Assembly: GCF_014062345.1 (NCBI RefSeq)
Contig: NZ_JACGLS010000001.1
Location: 971,047 to 1,035,046 of the forward strand
Length of the DNA: 64,000 bases
Direction of reading: 5' to 3'
DNA from: Tenacibaculum pelagium
GTDB lineage: Bacteria; Bacteroidota; Bacteroidia; Flavobacteriales; Flavobacteriaceae
This document shows positions 8,209 to 18,121 of this stretch, piece by piece. Below the pieces are notes generated by a model, which was not told where the DNA came from, searched no databases, and saw nothing but the letters and a program-made list of their open reading frames with translations. The position numbers were made by a program, and so were the translations under genes. How positions within the stretch are numbered: the stretch's first letter is position 1; each line of letters opens with the position of its first letter.

Positions 8209-8661
8209 ATGAAAGCAGTAATTCAAAGGGTTACAAAAGCTAGCGTAACTATTGAAGGCGATAAAGTTGCCAATATTAAAAGTGGATTATTAATTTTACT
8301 AGGAGTAATTGATGATGACACACAGGAGGATATTAACTGGTTATCTAAAAAAATCGTTAACCTTCGCATTTTTAATGATGAGAACAATGTAATGAACAAA
8401 TCATTAATCGATATTAGTGGCGATGCTATCATTGTAAGTCAATTCACCTTGCATGCATCAACTAAAAAAGGAAATCGTCCTAGCTACATAAAAGCAGCAA
8501 AACCAAATATTGCGATTCCACTTTATGAGCTATTCTTAAAACATTTTGAGACTGATTTAGGCAAAAAAGTTCAAACTGGTGAGTTTGGTGCTGAAATGAA
8601 AGTAGAATTACTTAATGATGGACCTGTTACCATTATTATCGACACCAAGGATAAAATCTAG
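8209..8661 (+). CDS. dtd: D-aminoacyl-tRNA deacylase
   Basis: Hydrolyses D-amino acids wrongly attached to tRNA. Its 150 residues match the family length. Diagnostic motifs are SQFTLHA (catalytic region), GNRPSYIKAA and LNDGPVTIIID, which carries the cross-subunit Gly-Pro element. It starts on the base after the rsgA stop codon and ends 9 bp before the TatD-family gene. Confidence 0.96.
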   Translation: MKAVIQRVTKASVTIEGDKVANIKSGLLILLGVIDDDTQEDINWLSKKIVNLRIFNDENNVMNKSLIDISGDAIIVSQFTLHASTKKGNRPSYIKAAKPNIAIPLYELFLKHFETDLGKKVQTGEFGAEMKVELLNDGPVTIIIDTKDKI

Positions 8662-8670
8662 GTTTTAGTA

Positions 8671-9315
8671 ATGAAATTTATTGATATTCATACACACAAT
8701 TTATCTAATCAAAATGATATTTTTGAAATCGAAAACTGTTTTCCTAATACCACAGAGTTTAAAAATTCATTTTCTATAGGAATTCACCCGTGGTATATTA
8801 GTAAAGAAAAAATAGAAGAAGAATTATCTTTTATTGATAAACAATTACAACTAGATAATTGTTTTTCTCTAGGAGAATGTGGTTTAGATAAGCTAACTGA
8901 AGTAGACTTTGAATTACAAATAGATGTATTCAAAAAACAAGTTACACTCTCTGAAAAACATAAAAAACCTTTAATAATTCATTGTGTAAAATCATTTCAA
9001 GAAATTATACAATTAAAAAAAGAGCTAAAACCAAAACAACCATGGATTATTCACGGGTTTAATAAAAACACACAAGTTGCTTTATCATTAATCAACAATG
9101 GAATATTTTTATCCTTCGGAAAATCATTACTTCTTTCTGAAAAAACACAAGATACTTTTTCTAAAATTCCATTAGATAAAATCTTTTTTGAAACAGATGA
9201 TAATGAAATAAACATTAAAGATGTTTATCAAAAAGCAGCTATGATAAAAGATTTAAAAACAGAAAAACTAAAAGAAATTATACATCAAAATTTTAATAGC
9301 ATATTTATAAAATGA
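8671..9315 (+). CDS. TatD-family metal-dependent hydrolase, short form
   Basis: A 214-residue TIM-barrel hydrolase related to TatD DNases and deoxyribonucleases. The metal-ligand motif HTHN is near the N-terminus (His7, His9). Later elements are GIHPWY, GECGLD, IIHCVKS, IIHGF and FETDD. It is about 40 residues shorter than typical TatD (about 255), with loops trimmed and the metal motifs kept. Its stop overlaps the tcdA start by four bases. Actual substrate unknown. Confidence 0.85.
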   Translation: MKFIDIHTHNLSNQNDIFEIENCFPNTTEFKNSFSIGIHPWYISKEKIEEELSFIDKQLQLDNCFSLGECGLDKLTEVDFELQIDVFKKQVTLSEKHKKPLIIHCVKSFQEIIQLKKELKPKQPWIIHGFNKNTQVALSLINNGIFLSFGKSLLLSEKTQDTFSKIPLDKIFFETDDNEINIKDVYQKAAMIKDLKTEKLKEIIHQNFNSIFIK

Positions 9316-10025
9316 GTTGGTTAGAAAGAACAGAATTACTGGTTCAAAAAGAAGGAATTGAAAAACTAAAAAAAGCAAATATTTTAATTGTTGGCTTAGG
9401 TGGAGTTGGATCATTTGCTGCTGAGTTTATTGCAAGAGCTGGAGTAGGAAAAATGACTATTGTAGATGGTGATGCTTTTGATGAAACAAATAAAAACAGA
9501 CAATTACCTGCACTTGACAGCACCGTTGGAGAATCGAAAACCAAGGTTATTGCCGAACGAATCAAAGACATTAATCCTGAAATTGAATTAACAGTTTTAG
9601 AAGAATTTCTTTCTCCCGAAAGAGCCTTTGGAATTGTAGATAAAAAATACGATTATGTTTTAGACTGTATTGACAGCATTACACCTAAAATAAATCTGAT
9701 CGTTGCAGCTAAGCGAAAAAAAGTAAAACTAATAAGCTCAATGGGGGCTGGAGGAAAATTAGATGCTAGTAAAGTTGTAGTTAAAGACATTAGCAAGACT
9801 AAAAACTGCAAAATGGCTCGTGCTCTAAAAAAGAGATTAAAAGACAGAAAAGTTAATAAAGGTATTGCTGCTGTATATTCAGAAGAAGTACAAATTCCGA
9901 ATAGTCTAAAACTAACTGACGGTACAAATTTTAAAAAATCATACTACGGAACCATTAGTTATATGCCAGCTGCGTTTGGTTTACAAGCCAGCTCTTATGT
10001 AATTAATAAAATCTTAACACAATAA
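9312..10025 (+). CDS. tcdA: tRNA threonylcarbamoyladenosine dehydratase (TcdA/CsdL, ThiF fold)
   Basis: An E1-like ATP-dependent enzyme that dehydrates t6A37 of tRNA to cyclic ct6A. The 237-residue protein opens WLERTELLV and has the nucleotide-binding loop GLGGVGSFAAE (about residues 28-38), followed by the family segments DETNKNRQLPA and DCIDSITPK. It lacks the C-terminal rhodanese or Cys-rich parts of MoeB/ThiF homologues, which favours TcdA. It overlaps the TatD-like gene by four bases. Confidence 0.88.
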   Translation: MSWLERTELLVQKEGIEKLKKANILIVGLGGVGSFAAEFIARAGVGKMTIVDGDAFDETNKNRQLPALDSTVGESKTKVIAERIKDINPEIELTVLEEFLSPERAFGIVDKKYDYVLDCIDSITPKINLIVAAKRKKVKLISSMGAGGKLDASKVVVKDISKTKNCKMARALKKRLKDRKVNKGIAAVYSEEVQIPNSLKLTDGTNFKKSYYGTISYMPAAFGLQASSYVINKILTQ

Positions 10026-10052
10026 TAATTTCCGTGGGAACTATTTTTTATT

Positions 10053-10060
10053 TACATTTG
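10053..10060 (+). promoter_or_regulatory. -7 element of the YceI lipoprotein gene
   Basis: TACATTTG matches TAnnTTTG 35 bases before the ATG at 10095. No clear -33 element is visible. Confidence 0.5.
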
Positions 10061-10094
10061 TTCTAAATAATTCAATTATTAAAAATCAATCATA

Positions 10095-10739
10095 ATGAAA
10101 AAATCAATTTTAGCAATTGCATTTGTTGCTTTAGCTGCTGTTTCTTGTAAAACAGAAAAAAACAAAGTAACTGCAAACGAAGAAGTAAAAGACATTAAAA
10201 AAGTAGAAAACGTAATAAATTCATACAAAGCAAATGTTGCTGAATCTACTGTTACTTGGAAAGGAAGCAAGCCAACTGGTTCTCATAACGGAGTTGTTAG
10301 TTTAACGAGTGGTTTATTAGATATCGAAAATGGAGCTCTTAAATCTGGAGAGTTTACAATTGATATGACTTCAATTTCAAATACTGATATGGAAGCTGGT
10401 AAAGGAAAAGAAGATTTAGAAAAGCACTTAAAAGCTGGAGACTTTTTTGATGTAGCTAAATTCCCTACTGCAAAGTTTGAAGTTGCTAGTTCTGAAATGA
10501 AAGACGGGAAATTACAAGTTACAGGTAACTTAACTTTAAGAGGAACTACAAAAAGTATTACTATACCAGCTACAATTTCTGAAAATGATGGTACTGCTAC
10601 TTTTAAAAGTGATGTTTTTAGTATTGACAGAACTGATTTTGGAGTTACTTACAAGTCTAAGAAAATTGACGCTGCTTTAAAAGACAAATTCATTAACGAT
10701 TTAATGGAGATTTCTTTTGACATTAAAGCTCAAAAATAA
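10095..10739 (+). CDS. YceI-family lipoprotein
   Basis: A 214-residue lipoprotein with a YceI-type beta-barrel domain. YceI domains bind polyisoprenoids or other long lipids. A signal peptide ends in the lipobox AAVSC with lipidated Cys18. A Lys/Glu-rich linker (about 19-45) precedes the YceI domain, which shows VTWKGSKPTGSHNG and, later, TGNLTLRGTTKSI and DRTDFGVTYKS. It sits between its own promoter and a strong terminator, so it is probably a single-gene unit. Its lipid ligand cannot be told from sequence. Confidence 0.93.
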   Translation: MKKSILAIAFVALAAVSCKTEKNKVTANEEVKDIKKVENVINSYKANVAESTVTWKGSKPTGSHNGVVSLTSGLLDIENGALKSGEFTIDMTSISNTDMEAGKGKEDLEKHLKAGDFFDVAKFPTAKFEVASSEMKDGKLQVTGNLTLRGTTKSITIPATISENDGTATFKSDVFSIDRTDFGVTYKSKKIDAALKDKFINDLMEISFDIKAQK

Positions 10740-10754
10740 TTTTAGCTTATAAAT

Positions 10755-10787
10755 AAAAAAAGGGTTGACAATGTCAACCCTTTTTTT
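10755..10787. terminator. Bidirectional terminator between the YceI gene and lipB
   Basis: AGGGTTGACA (10761-10770) pairs with TGTCAACCCT (10772-10781), extended by an A tract on the left and a T tract on the right. It serves the convergent genes on both sides. Confidence 0.9.
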
Positions 10788-11490
10788 ATTCTACTATAAA
10801 TTCTTCAACTTGAAACAATTCTTTAAAATGTTTTAGAATTTTTTGCTTCACCTCAGCTTCTGAAACTTTTTTTCCAAGCTCAACCTCCATAGAAGTAACA
10901 GCCTTTCCTCTAATTCCACAAGGGATAATATTATCAAAATAACCCAAATTAACATTGACATTTAATGCAAATCCGTGCATAGTTACCCAACGGCTTGCTC
11001 GAATACCCATAGCACATATCTTTCTAGCAAAAGGGGTTTCAACGTCTAACCAAACCCCGGTTTCCCCTTCACTTCTATCTCCTTTTAATCCATATTCTGC
11101 AATTGTTAAAATAATCGCCTCTTCTAATAAACGTAAATACTTATGTATATCAGTGAAAAAATTTTCTAAATCTATAATTGGATAACCAACAATTTGTCCA
11201 GGTCCATGATAGGTAATATCCCCTCCTCTATTTATCTTATAAAAAGTAGCTTCTTTTTCTTTTAATTGCTCTTCATTCAATAATAAATTACTTATATCTC
11301 CTGATTTGCCTAAAGTATATACATGCGGGTGTTCAACAAACAAAAAGTGATTTGGTGTTACAATTTCAGTATCTTCATTTCTCTTCTCTCTTTTTAAAGA
11401 AACAATACCATCTAAAATTTCAGTTTGAAAATCCCAAGTCTCCTTGTAATCTTTAGAACCTAAATCTCTGATTATAATATTTTTATTCAT
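10786..11490 (-). CDS. lipB: Octanoyltransferase LipB
   Basis: Transfers octanoyl groups from acyl carrier protein to lipoyl domains of 2-oxoacid dehydrogenases. In 234 residues it shows RGGDITYHGPGQIVGYPI, the lysine-containing segment ARKICAMGIR and the catalytic cysteine in IIPCGI. I prefer ATG 11490 (MNKNIIIRDLG) because the family starts this way. An in-frame ATG at 11517 would add nine residues. It is divergent from the secreted protease gene. Confidence 0.94.
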   Translation of the reverse strand: MNKNIIIRDLGSKDYKETWDFQTEILDGIVSLKREKRNEDTEIVTPNHFLFVEHPHVYTLGKSGDISNLLLNEEQLKEKEATFYKINRGGDITYHGPGQIVGYPIIDLENFFTDIHKYLRLLEEAIILTIAEYGLKGDRSEGETGVWLDVETPFARKICAMGIRASRWVTMHGFALNVNVNLGYFDNIIPCGIRGKAVTSMEVELGKKVSEAEVKQKILKHFKELFQVEEFIVE

Positions 11491-11573
11491 ATTTTCGCTA
11501 AATATTTCATCCCCCAAAGGTAGGGAAAATTAACCTTAAAGTGTTATAATTTATATAACTACCCAAGACAATT

Positions 11574-14500
11574 ATGATTAAAAAACAAGCCCTTTTAGTA
11601 TTTATCATTTCTTTTTTTTCAATAAGTAATTTATGCTCCCAACACTTGTGGAAAAAAACAGAAAAACAAAATTTTCTATTTAAGCAAAGTGAGATTTTAC
11701 ACATTAAAAACTTTCCTAAAAAGTATTCTTTAGTAGACTTAGAATTAAGTAGCTTAAAAAATCACTTACAAAGATCTAATTCATCAATAATTGAATTACC
11801 AAATTCCGATGGTAAATTGCAAAAGTTTCAAATAAAAGAAACCTCAAATTTAGCTCCTGAATTAGCCGCTAAATTTCCTTCAATAAAATCTTACACAGCA
11901 CAAGGTATTGATGATCCAGCAGCTGTTGCAAAAATCAGTACAGGAACCGATGGCTTTCATGCAGTTATTTTTTCAGGTAATAAAGGTACAGTTTATATAG
12001 ATCCATATTCAAAAGACAGAAAAAAGTATATCGTTTACAATAGAAAAAACTTAGAAGAGAAAGAAGATGAATTTACTTGTGGAGTTAAAGAAATAGCACA
12101 GAAAAGATTTCTTTCAAATAACCAGCAAAGAAATGTAAGTGATGGTAAGCTTAGAACCTATAGAATTGCAATTGTTTGTAGTGGTGAATATGCAAACTTT
12201 CATTTAAATAGACAAGGAATTTCTGCTTCAGCATCTGAAGCTGATAAGAAAACTGCAGTTTTATCTGCAATGAATAGCTCTATGACAAGAATTAATGGTG
12301 TTTATGAAAAAGACTTAGGTGTTAAAATGGTTATTGTAGCTAATAATGATAAAGTTATTTTCTTAAATAAAGACACAGATAACATTACTGATGGTGATGC
12401 AGGAACTATGATTGATGAAGTGCAAACTATTTGTGACAATCAAATAGGTGTAGCTAATTATGACATAGGTCATATTTTTAGTATTGGGGGAAGTGGACTT
12501 GCTGGATTAGGCGTTGTTTGTGTGGAAGGACAAAAAGCAAAAGGAGTAACTGGTATTTCATCTCCAATAGGTGATCCATATGACATTGATTATGTAGCTC
12601 ATGAAATTGGCCATCAATTTGGTGCCAATCATACTCAAAATAACGATTGTAATAGAAATGGAGGTACTGCAGTAGAGCCTGGTAGCGCATCAACTATTAT
12701 GGGATATGCAGGTATTTGTTCACCTAATGTTCAAAATAACAGTCATGACAACTTTCATGCAGTTAGTATTGCTGAAATGTGGAATCATATGCAAAACGCA
12801 GGAAACTGTGCCGTAAAAACTGATATTGGAAACACAGCTCCAACAGCAAATGCAGGTAGTGATGTTAGTATACCTAAATCTACTCCTTTTGTCTTAAAAG
12901 GACAGGCTACCGACGCACAAGGGTTAGCTAGCTTAACATATAATTGGGAACAAATTGATCCAGAAATAGCTTCTATGCCTCCTACGTCAACAAATACAGC
13001 TGGGCCAATGTTTAGAGCCCTACCTTCTAAAACTACTCCAAACAGATATATGCCAGCATTAGCTACAGTAATTGGAGGTAGTACATCTTCTACCTGGGAA
13101 GTAGTTCCTTCTGTTAGTCGAACTATGAATTTCGCATTTACAGTTAGAGATAATCATGCTGGAGGAGGTAATACCGCAAGAGATGATATAAAAGTTACCG
13201 TAACAAACGCTGATCCTTTTACAGTTACAGCTCCCAACACAAGTGTTTCTTGGGGTTCTGGATCAACTCAAACAATTACTTGGAATAAAGGAACAACTGA
13301 CCAAGATCCAATTAACTGTACTAAAGTAAATATTAAACTATCTATTGATGGAGGTTTAACTTTCCCTATTTTAATAAAAGAAAATACTGCTAACGATGGA
13401 ACAGAAGAAATAACGATTCCAAATAATCCTAGTGCAAATGCTAGAATAATGGTTGAAGCTGCTGATAACATCTTTTATAACATTAACAATTCTAATTTTA
13501 CTATTTTTCCAGCAACACCAGATTTTAATATTACCAATAACACAGGTAACCTTTCTATATGTAACAAAGCTGTAAACCAACAAGTTTTTAAAATTGACTA
13601 CAAAGCTTTATTTGGTTTTAATGAAAATACAACATTAGCAGTTTCAGGAGCACCTACAGGTTCTTCTCCTACTCTTTCTCAATCAAGTATTAGTACGAAT
13701 GACATAGTTGACTTGACACTTTCAAATTTAAATAATGTTAGTATAGGTGATTATACAATTAAAGTTACTGCAACATCTGCTTCAGTTAGTAAATCAATTG
13801 ATATTCTTTTCAATGTTAATGATAACCTATGTAATTCTTCTGGAAATACAAGCTCGCAAATAAGCACCACGTTAGTTAATTTTGGTAACATTAACAATAC
13901 ATCCACTAAAACAAACGGTTATTCTGATTTTAAATCGATTTCTTCAGAAGTTATTAAAGGAGACAAGTATCTTTTAAAAGCTAATGTGAATACTGACGGC
14001 AATAACTCAACTAAAACTTATGCTTGGATAGACTGGAACCAAAACTGCTTATTCGATGCCAACGAAAAATACGATTTAGGAGAAGCTGCAAATACATCTG
14101 GAGCTACTAACAATAGTGGATTAGAAGTAACGATACCTAATGATGCTTTAATAGGAAGTACAATTTTAAGAGTTACTACAAAACTTGCTAGTGATGGAGA
14201 TCCAAATTCTTGTGAATTAAACTTTAATGGAGAAGTTGAAGATTATACAATTACAATTACTCCTAGTTTTACATTAACAAATAAAACTGGAAGTTTATCT
14301 ATTTGTAACAAAGCTGTCTCTGAAGTTGAATATATGTTGGATTTCTCAGTATTTAATGATTTTAATGAAGATGTTGCGCTGTCAATTACTGATGCTCCTG
14401 CAAATGCGACCACAGAATTAAGTATTAATTCAATAAATACTAGCAACGTATTTACATTAACGGTTTCGAATTTAAGTAATGTAGCTGTTAGCGATTACAC

Positions 14501-15248
14501 AATTAAAGTTACAGGAGCGTCAACATCTATGACAAAATCAGTTGATTTAATTCTTAGTGTAAATGACAATCATTGTAAATCATCAGGTAATTTAGATTCT
14601 CAAATTAGTATTACCAACGTAAAATTTGGGGAAATTGATAACTCATCAACAAAAACTAATGGATATTCAGATTTCAAATCAATTTCTACAGGAGTTGTAA
14701 GGGGCGAATCTTATGATTTATCAGTAACTATTAATAAAGATGGTAACGATGATGTAAAAACACATGGATGGATTGACTGGAACGAAAATTGTTTATTTGA
14801 CGATAATGAAGGGTTTGATTTAACATCAAATAATTTTGATATTGTAATACCAGAAGATGCTATTCTAGGTAATAAAACTCTTAGAATATCTACTAAACTA
14901 AAAACTGCTCCAAATTCTTGTGAATTAGATTTTGATGGTGAAGTTGAAGACTACACTATTAATGTTGAAGAAAGCTTTGCTACTGATGCAACATTATTTG
15001 ATGATTTAAAGATATATCCAGTACCATCTGATGGTAATATAACGGTGAATTTTAAAGTAAAGGTTAAAGATTTAACTATTGTTAGATTATTTGATTTAAG
15101 AGGACAATTATTAGATACTCAAAGTTTTTCTACAGTATCAAGTTCTTTTAACAAAGAAATTCAGTTTAAAAGACCAAGTGGAGGAATCTACTTATTACAA
15201 GTAGAAAATGATGGTAAAATTGAAACTAGAAAAGTGATTTTTAGATAA
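11574..15248 (+). CDS. Secreted reprolysin-like zinc metalloprotease with GEVED repeats and T9SS sorting domain
   Basis: A 1224-residue secreted protease. A signal peptide (about 1-22, ending LCSQ) is followed by a propeptide-like region (about 23-190). The catalytic domain is about 195-420, with zinc motif HEIGHQFGANH starting at His343 and the Met-turn at Met376 (TIMGYAG), as in M12B/reprolysin metzincins. Ig/PKD-like domains come next, then two copies of a roughly 235-residue unit, each ending in GEVEDYTI (from Gly886 and Gly1122). The C-terminal 80 residues (from Asp1143, IYPVPSDG to KVIFR) form a type A T9SS sorting signal, so it should be exported across the outer membrane and processed. 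It is probably degradative; its substrate is unknown. Confidence 0.93.
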   Translation: MIKKQALLVFIISFFSISNLCSQHLWKKTEKQNFLFKQSEILHIKNFPKKYSLVDLELSSLKNHLQRSNSSIIELPNSDGKLQKFQIKETSNLAPELAAKFPSIKSYTAQGIDDPAAVAKISTGTDGFHAVIFSGNKGTVYIDPYSKDRKKYIVYNRKNLEEKEDEFTCGVKEIAQKRFLSNNQQRNVSDGKLRTYRIAIVCSGEYANFHLNRQGISASASEADKKTAVLSAMNSSMTRINGVYEKDLGVKMVIVANNDKVIFLNKDTDNITDGDAGTMIDEVQTICDNQIGVANYDIGHIFSIGGSGLAGLGVVCVEGQKAKGVTGISSPIGDPYDIDYVAHEIGHQFGANHTQNNDCNRNGGTAVEPGSASTIMGYAGICSPNVQNNSHDNFHAVSIAEMWNHMQNAGNCAVKTDIGNTAPTANAGSDVSIPKSTPFVLKGQATDAQGLASLTYNWEQIDPEIASMPPTSTNTAGPMFRALPSKTTPNRYMPALATVIGGSTSSTWEVVPSVSRTMNFAFTVRDNHAGGGNTARDDIKVTVTNADPFTVTAPNTSVSWGSGSTQTITWNKGTTDQDPINCTKVNIKLSIDGGLTFPILIKENTANDGTEEITIPNNPSANARIMVEAADNIFYNINNSNFTIFPATPDFNITNNTGNLSICNKAVNQQVFKIDYKALFGFNENTTLAVSGAPTGSSPTLSQSSISTNDIVDLTLSNLNNVSIGDYTIKVTATSASVSKSIDILFNVNDNLCNSSGNTSSQISTTLVNFGNINNTSTKTNGYSDFKSISSEVIKGDKYLLKANVNTDGNNSTKTYAWIDWNQNCLFDANEKYDLGEAANTSGATNNSGLEVTIPNDALIGSTILRVTTKLASDGDPNSCELNFNGEVEDYTITITPSFTLTNKTGSLSICNKAVSEVEYMLDFSVFNDFNEDVALSITDAPANATTELSINSINTSNVFTLTVSNLSNVAVSDYTIKVTGASTSMTKSVDLILSVNDNHCKSSGNLDSQISITNVKFGEIDNSSTKTNGYSDFKSISTGVVRGESYDLSVTINKDGNDDVKTHGWIDWNENCLFDDNEGFDLTSNNFDIVIPEDAILGNKTLRISTKLKTAPNSCELDFDGEVEDYTINVEESFATDATLFDDLKIYPVPSDGNITVNFKVKVKDLTIVRLFDLRGQLLDTQSFSTVSSSFNKEIQFKRPSGGIYLLQVENDGKIETRKVIFR

Positions 15249-15266
15249 ACACAAATATTATATCAC

Positions 15267-15298
15267 AAAAAAAGCGAGCTAATTAGCTCGCTTTTTTA
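15267..15298. terminator. Bidirectional terminator between the protease and the TonB-dependent protein gene
   Basis: AAAGCGAGCTAA (15271-15282) is the perfect complement of TTAGCTCGCTTT (15283-15294), flanked by A and T tracts. Confidence 0.9.
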
Positions 15299-15316
15299 TT
15301 TAATCAATTCAAAATA

Positions 15317-18085
15317 TTATAAATTATACTTAACGCTAAAAACAGCTATTCTTGGCTGAATAACATAAGTAGAGTTACTAACTAAAATATCGTTACTACT
15401 ATTTTGATTCAAACCTGTCGTGTTTAATAAATTAGTTACTCCTACTTTATATTCCCATTTACTATCTTTTTTCTGATACGTTAAATCTGCTCGTAAAAAA
15501 CCATAACTATCAATTGAAGTTCCATTATTCACAACATTGTTATACGTATACTTAGACGTAAATATAAACTCCTTTAAAAAGTAAGCATCAAAATTAATAT
15601 AAGGACTGTGTGTTGTAAATGTATTTTCGACTCCGCCAATATCAGATTTATTTATCGACACGTTATATCCTAAATCAAAATTTGGAGCTTCTTTAAAATT
15701 GGTGCTAAATTTTGTTCTATAAGTTTGTGTAAACATCTTAGACAACCTGTTTGACGAAACATTCGTTTGCCTATCTGTAATTAAACTATTCGATTTTGAA
15801 TATGATACGTTTCCACCAAAACTATACTTAAACTTTCTATGGCTTTTTTGAAAATTTGCTCTAGCTGAAATAACCTCATCTGGAAACGCAGAATTAATAG
15901 AAGTTCTAACTTGGTTAACTCCTAAAAACTGAGTATTACTTTTAATTACATCCTTTCTTTTACTATAATCTACCGAACCAAAAATATTGGTATAGTTAAA
16001 CATATTGAAACTGAAATAATTTAAACTTACATTATGATATAATGAATTTTCTAACTCTCTATTTCCTGAATACAAACTGTTGTAATTATTAAAAACATAG
16101 CCTTCTGCTAACTTAGCTACATCAGTAAAACTTGTTTGCATTCGATAATTTAAACGCAAAGTTTCAGATTTTTTTAAATTAATTTTTATCGAGGCATCTG
16201 GTAAAAGTTGAGTAAAATTATTTTTTACTTCAGACCCTAACTGCGTATTCTTAGAAACATAATTATGTAACGTAAAACCTTGGTTGAAAGTAAATATTCC
16301 AGTAATAAACTTATAATGTAAACCTGTATATAAATCGTTAAAAGAAAAATCTACATCGTTAATTGTATTAGTAGCTGAAATTTGTGTTTTATTTCCATTT
16401 AAAACTTCAAATATTTCGGAATTAAATCGTTGATTACTCAATGTAGAGCCCAATGTTATATTTAAATTACTCTTACTATTTATTACATAATAGTAATCTA
16501 ACTTAGCATCAAATTTATTTGTTTTAATTCTTTTGTTTTGACTTACATCAAACGGATTCGCTAACTCATTTAATCCAATTAAATTATAAAATGACAATTT
16601 TTCAAGTTCAGCATTATAAAACGGATCTTCATCTTGCCATAAATGTTGCGCTTCAAAAGCAAAAATGTTTTTATCGTTTAACGTATAATAATAATTTAAG
16701 TTTTGATTAATAGAAAACGGATTTTGTTCAGACATTTGATTAATAGGAACAATCTCATCATCAGCATTTAAATATGTTCTTGTTGATAATGTATTTTGTA
16801 GTTGTTTTTGGTTTGATACTTTCGCAAAAATATCATAGTCGAATTGATTATTAGTGTTTGGTTTATAGCTCGAACTCAATTTAAACAAACCTAAATCACT
16901 TTTCTGATTCGTTAAATTTTGAGTCTCTTCAGTATCAATAACTTTAAATGAATTTGGATTGTTAGGGTCGTAAGTTGGCAAACTAGCCTGATTTATATTA
17001 GCGTTTGAGTAAAGACTGTTTGTACTCTCTTCCATATCTGTATTATTACCTGAATAGATTGCGAAACCACTAATATCCCAAGTTTTTTTAGGTGAATAAC
17101 TAAAGTTTACAGCTCCAAATTTTGACTCAATTTCTTTGGCTCTATTGTTCTTTAGTGTTAAAAATGAAATATCATTTGAACCAACATTAAAATCGGTACC
17201 ATTACTACTGCCAACTCCTCTAAACCCTCCAGTAAACTTAAAGTAATCGCGCATGGTAAAAGGTACTTCACCAATATTATTTATATCAGTAATAATATTC
17301 ACACTATATTTTGGGCTATAATAAAACAGTTTTGGATGGGCTATATACCTACTATCGTTCATTCCAATACCCAAACCAGCTGTCACTTCTCCAAACCAAA
17401 AGTTTTTCTTCCCTTCTTTTAATCTTATATTGATAACAACATTATCTTCATTATCAGTAACACGACTCATCTGCCCAACTTCGCTATGGTTTTTTAATAC
17501 TTGAACTTTATCTATCGCATCTGCAGGAATATTTTTTGTTGCGATTTTAGAATCTCCATCAAAGAAGTCTTTTCCTTCAACCATAACTTTTTTTACAGTC
17601 TTTCCTTCTACCTCAATCTCTCCATCATCATTTACCTCAACACCAGGTAATTTATCTAAAACATCTCCAAGTTTTTTTTCTGTTCCAGTTTTAAAACTAT
17701 CAGCGTCATAAACAATAGTATCGCCTTTTACAGTCACTGGCATTTTGTAGGTAATATTAACTTCATCTAGAGTATCATCTCCTTTTAAACTAATATCTTT
17801 TACTACATCAACCTCGTTCATTTTAATTGTAGTATCAGAGGTTTTCATTCCGATATAACTTGTTTTAACAGTGTAGGTAGTATTCTTTTTAAGGTTTAAT
17901 TTATAATTTCCTTTTACATCTGTAAATCCATAGGAATCTAACTTTTTAGTATCTTTATTTATAGCAATTACATTTGCCATTTCTAGCGGATTTCCAATAC
18001 TATCTTTAACCACCCCTTTTAGTGTAATTTGAGCATTAGACATCCATGTAGCCATACAAATGACTACGAGTAGTATTTTTTTCAT
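15317..18085 (-). CDS. TonB-dependent outer-membrane protein with carboxypeptidase-like N-domain
   Basis: A 922-residue outer-membrane beta-barrel protein of the TonB-receptor type. A signal peptide (about 1-18) precedes a carboxypeptidase-regulatory-like fold (about 20-110; ITLKGVVKDSIGNPLEMANV). A plug-like domain follows (about 115-225; KLGDVLDKLPGVEV and GKTVKKVMVEGKDFF), then a long barrel rich in aromatic beta strands ending IAVFSVKYNL. No TonB box is obvious. It lies 36 bp downstream of two GLPGLI genes on the same strand and probably shares their transcript. The substrate cannot be inferred; no SusD partner is adjacent. Confidence 0.9.
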   Translation of the reverse strand: MKKILLVVICMATWMSNAQITLKGVVKDSIGNPLEMANVIAINKDTKKLDSYGFTDVKGNYKLNLKKNTTYTVKTSYIGMKTSDTTIKMNEVDVVKDISLKGDDTLDEVNITYKMPVTVKGDTIVYDADSFKTGTEKKLGDVLDKLPGVEVNDDGEIEVEGKTVKKVMVEGKDFFDGDSKIATKNIPADAIDKVQVLKNHSEVGQMSRVTDNEDNVVINIRLKEGKKNFWFGEVTAGLGIGMNDSRYIAHPKLFYYSPKYSVNIITDINNIGEVPFTMRDYFKFTGGFRGVGSSNGTDFNVGSNDISFLTLKNNRAKEIESKFGAVNFSYSPKKTWDISGFAIYSGNNTDMEESTNSLYSNANINQASLPTYDPNNPNSFKVIDTEETQNLTNQKSDLGLFKLSSSYKPNTNNQFDYDIFAKVSNQKQLQNTLSTRTYLNADDEIVPINQMSEQNPFSINQNLNYYYTLNDKNIFAFEAQHLWQDEDPFYNAELEKLSFYNLIGLNELANPFDVSQNKRIKTNKFDAKLDYYYVINSKSNLNITLGSTLSNQRFNSEIFEVLNGNKTQISATNTINDVDFSFNDLYTGLHYKFITGIFTFNQGFTLHNYVSKNTQLGSEVKNNFTQLLPDASIKINLKKSETLRLNYRMQTSFTDVAKLAEGYVFNNYNSLYSGNRELENSLYHNVSLNYFSFNMFNYTNIFGSVDYSKRKDVIKSNTQFLGVNQVRTSINSAFPDEVISARANFQKSHRKFKYSFGGNVSYSKSNSLITDRQTNVSSNRLSKMFTQTYRTKFSTNFKEAPNFDLGYNVSINKSDIGGVENTFTTHSPYINFDAYFLKEFIFTSKYTYNNVVNNGTSIDSYGFLRADLTYQKKDSKWEYKVGVTNLLNTTGLNQNSSNDILVSNSTYVIQPRIAVFSVKYNL

Positions 18086-18121
18086 TGTGTAAGTTTTTCT
18101 TTTATTTAAGTAGGCTATTCT

